In this document: positions 11,201-23,200 of the stretch, in pieces
Position numbering within the stretch: position 1 is the first letter of the stretch
Layout of the letters: each line of letters begins with the position of its first letter
Source: Linyphia triangularis
Taxonomy: Eukaryota > Arthropoda > Arachnida > Araneae > Linyphiidae
DNA length: 64,000 nucleotides
NCBI GenBank assembly: GCA_963978545.1
Contig: OZ021731.1
Location: 26,922,093-26,986,092, forward strand
Reading direction: 5' to 3'
The notes under the pieces: model-generated
The model's input: only the letters and a program-made list of their open reading frames with translations
Databases searched by the model: none
Told to the model about the DNA's origin: nothing
Program-made: the position numbers and the translations under genes

Positions 11201-14200
11201 CATCAAGGATTGATTTTTTTTCTGTGTCATGCATAGGAAAGGACAATGTAATGTCTATCAAATAACATCTCCAATTTTGCCATCTTGACGGATTTTTTTT
11301 TTCACTGTGTAAAAATTATTCTAAAAAATATTGCCAAACTGGCCATTTTTATTAAAATATGATAACAATAAATAACACCATGTAATGTAATTGAAAGTTG
11401 TGTGATGTTCCATACCCCTAGATTACATATTCATCAATAAATAAAATGAATGCATGATAATAGTTGAGAAACAAAGAATAATTTTTCTTTAGCAGGAGAC
11501 AATTTAGTTAGATGTGATTTAAATACTATATAAATTATGCTCAAATTTAAAATACTAATTAACTTAGTAAAATTGTTACAACATACATTTCTTCTATAAA
11601 TAAGATGTATGCATGATAATTATTTAGAAAATAATGAGTTGATTTTGCTTTTTCAGGAAAACGGGGAAGCTCTTCTAAACCAGTGATAACATTTATACAC
11701 AGGCGAGATTTTGGTTTTCAAGGCCCCAAAGAATCCAAAAACAATATTTTGCATAAAATTTTAGGTACTGATTCATCATCATCATCCAATTGTGTTTGCT
11801 TCATAGGCCATCCTGAAGGAATTGTTGTGTACTTTTTAGGTTCAAAGTCAGCACATAATGACAATTTTAAAGTTAATTCTGATATAGAACAGCTGTGTGA
11901 AATAAAGCAACCTATTGTTGGTATTCACTTTCTTGAAGAAATTACAGGAATCGAAGGTATCAATATTATTTTGTATAATTTTATCTTGAAATATAGTAAA
12001 AAGTTACAAAATATAAAATGTGGTAATGAACTTAATTGTGTGATTGCTTTTTTTTTTAAATAGTATTCATCAAGAATACTAGATGCACCTCAGTTGCAAA
12101 TATTTGCAATACTAATTGTAATGGTATGTTACATAATCTGTAAAGGTGTGTTGTAAAACTTTTTACTTTTTGGAAAAAACTTTGTCGAAACCCCTTTTGA
12201 CATACGATGATTTAAAACATGGACATTCGTAATGTTACATTGAAATTTTACCATTGAGCAAATAACAAAATCACACTCAACAGAACATTAAAATTTAGCT
12301 GTAATATGATGTATAATTTTTCTAAAGATGCATTTTATTCAAACATTAGAAAATAATTAAATCATTCTTAACATCTTAATAAGTGTATATTAAGTTTATC
12401 GAACCATTAAAAATGCCCAACTATGCATATGAAAATACGATTTTAAGCCCTTAAATTTTATTGAGTTTATTTTTTTGTTAAAAAGTTTGAAATTGAATAT
12501 CGTCTTTTTCAATATAGAATTAAGACAAGGTGCTTTAATGTTTTTCTTACAATTACACTAATTTTGTACTTGATTTTACCTTTTTAATTTTTTTTTATAC
12601 ATGTTTGACATGAAAATTTATCTAATATTTATAAATTTCAGGTAGTGGATTTATATTAATTGTTGGAGCTTTTGGAAAGTTAGTTTTTCTCACTGCTGAG
12701 AAATGTCTTCCTAACTCGGAAGAAGTTACAATTAAAACTGTATCACTCCATACTGCCAGTTTGAACTTGCCAACATCCATTGAAAAACACTTGGTTTATC
12801 AAAATTACATATTTCATGTTTCAAATAATGGTGACTTATGGCTTTCTAAATTCTCAAAGCAAGCAGAAAATAATCCTCAAAGAAAAGATTTTACATTTTT
12901 TCAACAAGCAATAATTAGGCATGGAATTGTAGACATTGTATTGCTAAACGAATTGAAAGGTAAAATTCTAGTTTTATTAAGTGTTACCTTTTTTGTGCTT
13001 TTAAAACTTGTGTGTGTAACTTTTATAATGATTGTCATGTGGTGATAAAAAAAAAAATTAGATTTTTTATGATGTTTTTAAATATTTATTTTTAATCATA
13101 GATATTTTTTTTATAATTTTTTTTTTTATAATTATATCAAAACTCAATAGAAACAAATAATGCAGTAATATTTTTAAACTTGTTTTTTACTCTGATTCAT
13201 ATAATTTCTAAAAAAAAAAAAACTTATACTCATTTCATGATGTTCAAGTTTGTACAAATCAAAAGAAATTAAGAGGATAGTGTCATACGACCAAAGGAAT
13301 ATATTGGGATTTGGTAGAATGAAGGACTTTGCCAGAGCAGAACACTCTGCATGGTGGAAAGGTGAAGTGACACACTAGTAAAGAGTCATGGCTTCTAAAC
13401 TATATAAGTCAGGACACAGGATTGATTTTATGTTTTGATTTTGATTATGTATTTTTGTCTCAAGAAGACTAATTTTAGAATGTACACCTAGTCATGCAAT
13501 AAGAATGCATGTGTAATTTTTTGTCGTTTCTTGAGACGTGTTACTTATCTGTTAGACCAGCGTTAGCCACTACGCGGCCCGCGGGCCAGATTTGGCCCGC
13601 GACAGATTTTTCTGCGGCCCGCTGGCACCACAGAAGATTTTTAAAAGAATTTCACGGAATGGATTTTTTTAAAAATAATTTTAATTTATCCAAAATAATA
13701 TGTGTTAACTATGTAGAACAGAGTTCTCCACTACGTGCCCGAAGAAATTATTTCAAAAAGCTTTCAGAACGGTAGTTTTCATCAAGAATAAACACAGGAA
13801 TAACTTAACTGAATCTCATTTGGACAATTTACTAAAATTTATTGGACCAAATACTCCGAAAGACGTCGACTCTATCATAAAATAAACTGAACGATTTTGA
13901 TCGCAATCGTCTCACAATTGATATGGACTAAAACGGAGTGATCTGGAAGTACAGTTTAAATACTTTTATTAAAAATTAGGTCAAGTCGCATTGTCACGTT
14001 GAAACAAAAGATTTACTTATTTTTTAAACTTTGATTTACTAATAATGAATATTATTATTTTTCAACTATTTGGAAAAAAAATAACCAAATATAAATTTTA
14101 TTAAGATAAAAATTAATATTTTTTCCAGTTTTCAGAAATGCTATGTATTGTTAAATAGATAATAATTAAATACATATTTTGATGTATCCGGCCCGCGAGA

Positions 14201-17200
14201 AGCTGCAACATCAGTCATACAGCCCTCCTCTAAATGTTGTGGCGAACGCTGTGTTAGACTATCCCCTACAGTCTTGGATGGAAGTCTCAGGGTTGAAAAT
14301 CTTCCGCTTTTAAGTGGATTTCCGTTTTTTTTTTTTTTTTTTTCGTTTTTTTTCTCCCCCCACTGAGAAGTTTCTCTTTTTCTAAAACTTTATTATTTTG
14401 AGAGTTTAGCTAATAGTGCTTAATGAGGCTAAACTTTCTTAACACCCCCATCAGAAAAAATGTCTATCTGCACCATTATTCTGTTTGCACATAAGTGCAC
14501 AATGGACAATTCCCGCATCATTTTTTAGATTTTTTTATTCAATTCTAAATGTTTCGAAAAGGCCATAAACAGAAAAATTTCTGCTCTATATGCTTTTTCT
14601 TTTTTTTAATTTGCAATCAAAGTTTCCCTGTTAGACGTTGACGAGAAAACGATTCATTCGGCTCGAATTGAATGTGACGTCAAGGCTTCCCAAACATCTT
14701 GGCTTGAAATGCAGCTGTGGAAACCAGTTTTGCAAGCTTCTCGCAAATCACGCCAACCCGTGCGTGATATGGCAATGGTCTACCATCATCAACTATTTGG
14801 CAGAAACCTCACGATAACCTTAGACACAGTAGGAATCCTTGATGTCACAGATTTTGTTGTGTGTTTTGATTGGCTTGGTTTTGAAGCATTTTCTTTTCTT
14901 AATATTTAAATAACTAATTTTTTTAAAGAACTTGTTTAAGTATTTGGAATCGGAAAGAAATTCTTCATAAATATAAACTAATTTCACTTGTTTCTAAAAA
15001 ATGCGGGAATTGTCCATTGTATTCTTATTCAGCTATTTGTGTTGTTAAAAATAATGCTGCATATATTTTCCTCTTTTTTGCATTTTGACTGCCCTCGTAG
15101 TATGGACGTGCGAGTTTGCTTTTTTCATGCCTTCTTTCCATATTAGGAAGATTGGTTTTCATAGTGTTTGGTTTCTGTAATGATGTTCTTTCCAATGATA
15201 TTTTGTTATTATAGTGCTTTATGGGATTGTGTTTCCAGTGGTAGTTTGTTATTTACTGTACAATTATCAAATACCTTTACACTATACGTAACTGGTGTAT
15301 AACTTTTTTTTTTGTAGTACAGATCTTTTTCAGATTTTGTGCTAACTTATAAAAACACGTCTACAATCTGGTCATAGTTTGATAGTTCAGAGGGAAATGT
15401 GTAATTCTTGCATCCTTTCGGGATCCTCCCAGTATAGATAGTTTAAAACAGTTTATGAAATTAAAATAGGTTTTGTTGAAATTACATTGAAATTGCTAAA
15501 ATGAACCTCAAACACCATTATAAATATATAATAAACTTTTAACACAAATTTCTTAGTATTGAATAGCTCACTTCATAAAATAAATTATATTATAAATTTT
15601 TAACTTTTCAATTTGTTAAAAAAAATTGCTGACATGTAGAGAATTGTTTTTTTAATTAAGTTGTTTGTGCATTTTTTTTTTTTTTTTGAGTTGCAAAATG
15701 ATGAGGAAGAAAATGGCTTCTTTCAAAACTTACATTGGGGTCCCCCTTCAAAATGTGCAAACATCCAGTAAATGGAGGATACTTATAGCCTAGCCTTATA
15801 CTTATTTTAAACCAGTAGTTTAGTTTAAATATGTCGATATTATTGTATTTCAGTAGGTTTTTTTGTTGTTGTTGTTATTATTAGAAAATAATAAATTAAA
15901 ATAACATAGCAGGTTCATTGGCAATTTTAAAATCACATTCGTGACAATTAGAATTGCTAAACCTATTTATTTGAATCAACTTTCATGTCTTACATGTTTT
16001 GTGTTCAATTCCTTGTGTGGGTATTCTGCAATCTCTCTGTTTTAAAAGTTAGTTGACATGATAGCAATTATGAAAGATGACCTTGGTTTGATATCAACCA
16101 TGTTTTGGGTATTTTTCAAAAAATTTCTCGCTAACGATGAAATGCAAGGCAATTCCTCCCTCAAAAGACCTCCGCTTTCTTTGCTTGATAATAGCTAGTA
16201 GTCCAGATCATGGTGTAACAAGATTTCAGTAATGGGTTGTTATTATTGTGCATTGTAAAATCCAATGCTACCAAATAGTATTTATGATAAAATGTTATGG
16301 GAATTTTAAAGTGGGGATGCTCTGTTGGCGATCAGCATCTAAAGTGTCTGTTATAAAATAATTAACAGTGTTAAATATAAAAATATATTTTTTAATAGAG
16401 TTAAAAGGGGATTACATATTATATTAGGTTCGACCTCAGTGTTTATTAAAAAATCTTATGCGAAACAGTTTTAAATAAGCTAATATTATTCTTAACGGTA
16501 TAAAATGAATTTTAATATGTTATTTATCTTGAACACTTTCAGACCTATTCTTAATCGTTACTATGTCTGGAATTTTATATCTTGGTGATGATTAAGATAA
16601 TATTATTCTTAATAATTAAAATAGTTTGCTTAAATAAATAAGATAATATAATTAAATAATTGAAATAGTATGATTAATAATTAATATTATATTATAAAAT
16701 AAGATAGTATTATTCTAAACTGTATAAAATGAATTTTAATGTTATTTATCTTGAAAAATTTCAGGCCTATTCTTAATCATTACTATGTCTGGAAGTTTAT
16801 ATCTGTGTGAATATACTGAAAAGAAAGACCATATTAAACCATCATCAACATTACCCACACTAATGAATGAAATTATGCATCAGAGTTCAGTGTTGAAGAA
16901 TTTGGCTTTTACTGCATCTCATCAACATAAGTTTTTTGCTGCTTTGTCCACATTTGCCTCTTTTAAATTTTCTGGTATTTACATATTTTTTAATTTAGTT
17001 ATTGCAGCATCTAAGACACGTTTTAATTTAAAGTGCCTTCTATAAAATTTATGTTTAATACAAGATCTGGAATTAAATTTGAGAAATGTATTTTTATTTT
17101 TGAAAACTAAATTTGAATGTCATTATTAATATTTTGGACCATTTGAAATAATTTTAGTGTCCTTTTACTTTGTACTTTTACAAAAAAGTCACATTATTCT

Positions 17201-20200
17201 TCATAACTAAACTACCTGGCTAAAGACTAAAGATAGATTTCTGAATTTTTAGGAAGTAAAATTGATATTATTTTGTAAGTTTATTATATTAATTACTGTC
17301 TCTTAATTTTTCAAGTAATCTTTATATTTGATACTAAATAAAATAATCATACTAGAGAGGGTTTTTATTTTACTTGTCTCATGTTACATTAAATATTATA
17401 TTTAATTATTTAACAATCAGTCAAAAAAATACATTTCAAAGTAGTTAACCTCTTATAGCATTTTTTTTTGCATTGCATGGTTTCAAATAATTCATAAATA
17501 TACAATAAGAACACTTTAATCTGAAACAAGTTGAATGTGTTTCCTGACATCAAACCTATTAGAGTGAAGTGTTACTATGTAATTTTATTGCTTGATAATA
17601 TATTACTTCATATTTATCCATGATTGTATTTAATCTATCAGGAAATACAAGTTTGCAAGTTTTACAAAATAAGTAGACTTTGTAATAAAAAATATTAGGA
17701 AAAGTGTTAAACTCTTTAAGTGATATATCCTTGTACCATGTTTATTGTCCATACCATTACAATACACTTATTTTTTTATCACAGGCACTCAGAAATGTAA
17801 TGTATCCTGCACTGTTACAGAATTCGATGAAGTATTAAAAAAGTTTCTTGTGTCTATAAATATACAATGCTCTGAAAAGTTTGATCCTGAATTTTGGTTT
17901 GTGACGGCATCACTCTACAGTCATTTCCAGCAGGATTCTGCAATGATTTCAAAAACACTTCCTTTTACTATTGGTATGTAGTTTTAGTTTTTCAAAATCT
18001 ATATTATTTATAAGTAACTTACTAAAAGATGGCAATTTAATTCATCAACTGAAGTCATAAAACTGGAAACGATTAGATACATTTTGAAATCTTTTATGTT
18101 ACTTGAAACTACACTGTTATTAGTTTTCCCACATCCAAGGTAAAAAACGCAACTTATATATAAACCCGTCAAATGTCTGAGTGTTTTTCTGAAACACTTT
18201 CGAATAGCACATGAACTAGTTGTATAATTGAAATGAAATTTGGTACACACTGTTAGTCCATTTTCATCCAAACGTAGGCACATTAAAAAATCTTTCAAAA
18301 AATAATTGTTTTAAACTTTTAGTTTTTTCAAATATGAAAAAAATTATAGTAATTAAGCTACAAATAAGATGATTTTGTATGTGAGGGGATCTTTTTTATC
18401 AACATTTTCAAAGGGAAATTACCACCACTTTTCTGTAAATGAACAATTTAATAATGTAATGTATGATGTTTTAAATTTAATATATATATATAATAAAAGG
18501 GGATTTTAACGCGTTTCTTGAGGACCTGGATTTTGCAAATGACATTGTGTGGATGTCATCCAGATTTCAGGATATACAGGAAAAAACTACCTGCCTTGAA
18601 GAAAATGCAAAAAGAGTTGGTTTAGCAATAAATGAAAACAAAACCAAAATCATGAAGATAAACAGTAAAAATAGGACAAAAGTTATTATAAACTCAAAAG
18701 AAATTGAAGAAACAGATAGTTTTACATATCTCCGCTCCATTATGGACACACTAGGTGCAACTAATGAAGATAACAAATGTAGAATTAAAAAGGCACACAA
18801 TGCTTTTAGAATGCTTTTTAAAGTAAAAAAATCATCAAACTTAAACCTTTCTCTAAAATTAAAAATTTATAATGCAGTAGTAAAATCAATTTTACTATAT
18901 AGCAGTAAAACTTGTAAAATCACAAAACTGCAGTAGAACTAACTAATAACTAATGCATTCTAAACTAAACGTTTAAGAAAAATCTTAAGAATATTTTGGC
19001 CAAATAAAATATCCAATTCAGAGTTAGTTATATAAAAAAACGACCACTAGACCCGTAACAGCTGAAATCATGAAAAAGAGATGGCATTGGATTGTTCACG
19101 TTTTGTGAAGAGGTCACGAAACCAACGAAAGAATTGCTTTGACATGGGTGCTGGATGGGAAGCAGACGAGAAGGCAACCCAGGACCTGGAGAAGGATGGT
19201 CATAAAAGAATAAGACAAATTAGGATGGGCGAGCTGGACACTTGCCATGGGTGCCGAAGATTGCGGCCTCATGCACCTATCAGACATGACGAGTCACAAG
19301 GCAATGTATAAATTTGATTGTTAAAAATTGAGGTGTAAAGAGAGTATATTCATATTTTGTATAATGTGCAGCATAAGAAAACAAATTAACTTTTAATTCA
19401 TCTTTTTATTATTATTATTATTATTTTACGATTTTGTATTTGGTATTTTGTAAAGTGTACAAGCAATAAAATCGATTCAATTTACTAAACTTCTTGACCA
19501 AAACTAAATTGAATTTTTTTATGTGCTCCCTCTCTTTATGAAAAATTATATTTTTTTCTAAATTCAAAGTAGTATTGTGGCTAAAATATATTAATAATAT
19601 GTGTAAAAAGTAATATATATTGTACAAATTTTATATTATACATATTATATGAAATTTAATTATGCATCTATTGTAAAATTAATATGTTATTACCAAAGCC
19701 ACAAAAAATTCCAATTTTGACTTTGATTATTATTTTTGAATAGTTCATGTTTTTCTTTTCCTTTTAAATGTTTGTTTAACTACTGGACCTTGATGTATGA
19801 TATGAAAAACAGGTAAACATTTATTTTAATTTATGTCTCATCTTGTAGATCAAAGTATCAATATCGAGGTGCAAGAGTCACTTTTTTGCTTACCCATTGC
19901 ATCACCATTTCCCATACATATTGAAGTTGGACTACTCTTAGTGTTGCCAGAAAAGTTGAAGACCACACCTTGTTTTGAGATTGTGTCCAAAAGGTTACCA
20001 CTGTACATTAGGATACAAACTCTTATTCTGAATGAGCTATATTTTATAAAACGCAAATCTCCTTATTTAAATCAGAGTAGTTCTGCTGTGGAAAGTTCAA
20101 GGAATTTACTCTCTAATATTCATAGGTTGAGCACTAGCAAGCCTATTTTCAAACTTTTAAAAATTGAGCACCAATTATTATCAAGTCAACGCCAAAATTT

Positions 20201-23200
20201 TACTTTCCGCCTGTTAGCCACTAGTGCTGAAGAAATTGTGAATTGTAACTCCTCGGGTAAGTCTTAGCGTTTTCTTTAACTAAATTAATGGATTAAATGT
20301 TGTAACGTCTTTAAATATTAACTTTTAAATTTCTATCGAAATTAAACAATTTTATTATTAGTACACTACTGTCTAAACTAAAATGGTAGTACTTCATAAT
20401 AATTAGTTTTCAAATAACAAGGTTCGGAAGTCAAGAACTATAACGTAACATATGTTTTTGCTATATAACAACAGGATACCAGTGTTAAATTATTGTTAAG
20501 ACTTTCTAGCTTTGTTGGTACCATAGATAGTGATATAAGGAATTTATAGGACGAGGTAAACATGAAATAATAAAAATTGGAGATACTGTTTTCTTGTTTA
20601 GGATAGCAGTATGTTTAAATAATTTTTTGTAAATAGATTTTTTATTTAAAATATTTGAAATAAATGTATTCATCTATTTTCTATGACAAAATAGTATTTT
20701 TTTTTAAGCTTAAAAATTACTAAAGTTTAATGCATAAAATAGTTGTAGCAAGCCTCAAATTAAATATTTTTCTTTTCTGCTAAAAAGTCACAAAATCCCA
20801 TTTCATTTGTGTGTGTCAGATATACAGTATCTTAAAATGATGACTTTCGTACAGGGCTTTTAATGTCTTTTTTCCCCCCAAAAAAAGCACAAATAACAAA
20901 ATTTATTCCTTTTTACTGTTTCCAGATGAGGTTATTATTTTAGGTTGACTCCAGAATTATATTTGACATATGATATAACAGGATTCATAAGCTTCAAAGA
21001 GAACAGGGAAAATAAATCAGCCTTAAAATCTCAGGGAAAAAGGAAAAATTCACCTAAAATCTGGAAAGAGTCATTTTTACTTTGGAAAAAAGTCCTTCTC
21101 CTCGGCGCTATTTGTTTTACAACTCAACTTGTTTCTTAACTCAAGGACTTAAAGTTACTAAATTATTTGATAACATAGACTTGGAGAAAGTTATTCTTAA
21201 AGAATAAAAACCTTTTACCTGTTATCGGAAGAATTTTGTGATCGAATTTTGACTATATTTATCTGACTTACTAAAATAATAAAGTCTTTCTAAAAATAAT
21301 TAACTCCGTGATGGAAAACATGACTTTGGAAAACTTAGGGAATTTTTTTTCTGGTAATCAGTATGAACCCTGCATAAGAAATATCACCCACTTTTTCCTA
21401 CTGTACATTTCTAATTTATATACACAATACAACATCTGCCAAAATATTAATTTAATAAGTATAAAATTTTCACTATATGTACAAAAATAGAAACTAAATT
21501 TGAAAAACTTAAAAGAGCAATTAAGTAAATTTTATATTATTTATAATAGCATTATTTCTAGCTCTAACGTTGCATATGCTTTCTTCTCCGAAAATCTTCC
21601 ATTTGTGTACAATTACTTCCATTCCATTTGTGTACTTATATTATTTGAATGTGGATGGAAGGTACTGAATACTAATCTTAAATTTCTATATTTTATTTAG
21701 GTTTGCCATTGGCCGATGAGATTTTTCACCTTTTATTGGAAAAGAGCTTTTTGCAGTGTGAATCTGGTGACAACCGCTTAGTGTGCAGAAACCAAGCGTT
21801 GAGTTTACTTGTTTCTGCTCAGGAGAATAGTGTATCCATTGCCTTGCACGCTGACTCTTTCCTTCTTCTGTCAGGGATTAAGATGGCCATTATGGAACTA
21901 CTTCTCAGCAAGCAGGTTTGAGGAAATTAGTTATTTCTTAGTGTTAATGCATTTATGAAGTTTTAGCTGTTATAAATTTGATATATTGCCTGAGTTTTTA
22001 GATATTTGGAAGCAATTTTACTTGTTTTATTTTTCATAATTTAAACCATTTTCTGGATGATTAATCCAGGTTTTTTTTTTCCCCCCGACTTTACAAATAT
22101 TAATACTTTCTCAATCAATACCCTTGTATCTATAAAAATATTTATACTTTTGTGAATTTCTCAAACCAAGTTTATCTATATTTCCAAAACTGTTTTAAGG
22201 TTATAGAACTCATGAGTGTAAGTAATATTTTCTGTATTTTTCCCTATACTCTTGTTAGAACAAAAACCAGCTACTCAAAGTTTCAGAAAAAGTATTAAAT
22301 TTTATATTAGACTGAAACTACACTTATTTTTCAACAATATTGTTTAAAGATAGGATCTCTAGTGTAGTAGTATTTTAAAATCCAATGAACTCAAATTTGT
22401 AAATCATCTTAAAATTTATTTTATAATGTTCTTTTGAAGTTCAGTCATCTTGTAGCATTTGAGCCATGACAAAATATGTTTTATTTTCAAATAATGTGAG
22501 ACAATCATACTGTAGGACTGACCCTATTTATCATTGATTGGGTAAAATGATTGAATTAAATCACCTGATATTTATCTACAGGGCAATGCTGTAGATTTTC
22601 TCAGTATGATGCAAGTCTCACAAATGCTCTCCTTTAAATGTTTCTTTCTTCAATTGTGATTGAAAAAACTGTACAAAACATACAAATACTGAATTTATTT
22701 TGAAATTATAAACTGTTTTAAAATAATATCTACTACAATGTTTTACTAAAGTACATTATCCTTTTAACTTTAGGAAATACATTAATTATTAATCTGTGGT
22801 CTACAGTGGCAAACAAAATAGATTCATCAGGAATTAGTGACAGATTTTTAAGTTGTTAAGATTATTGAACTTTTTAAGTAGTGTTTTATTAATTTTAATT
22901 TGGAAAAACTTGTTCCTTCTCTAGCTACAGAGACAGGACTAGTTAGTAAAATTCTCTGAGCTACAGCAGTATTCAGATGCAAAGTAATTAAGTTACTTTG
23001 AAATAAATAATTCAAAACATCCATAGGTTTCATAAAATATGGTAGCATTCAGGATACATTACATAATTCTTCTTGAAGATCATTTGCACTTTTATACCTG
23101 AATCATTTTCTACCAAAAGTATTGAATGGTGACAGGTACAATAATTTTCTTGGATCGATTCAGAAACGTGAATCGTTTATTTGGGGAATTAAGGGTAATA

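Noticed and set aside
20944..21139. Open frame after a TTTTAG acceptor-like site as an extra FAAP100 exon
   Set aside because: In the phase required after exon 8 it begins with a glycine codon and then TGA. The exon at 21701 continues in phase and matches the family.
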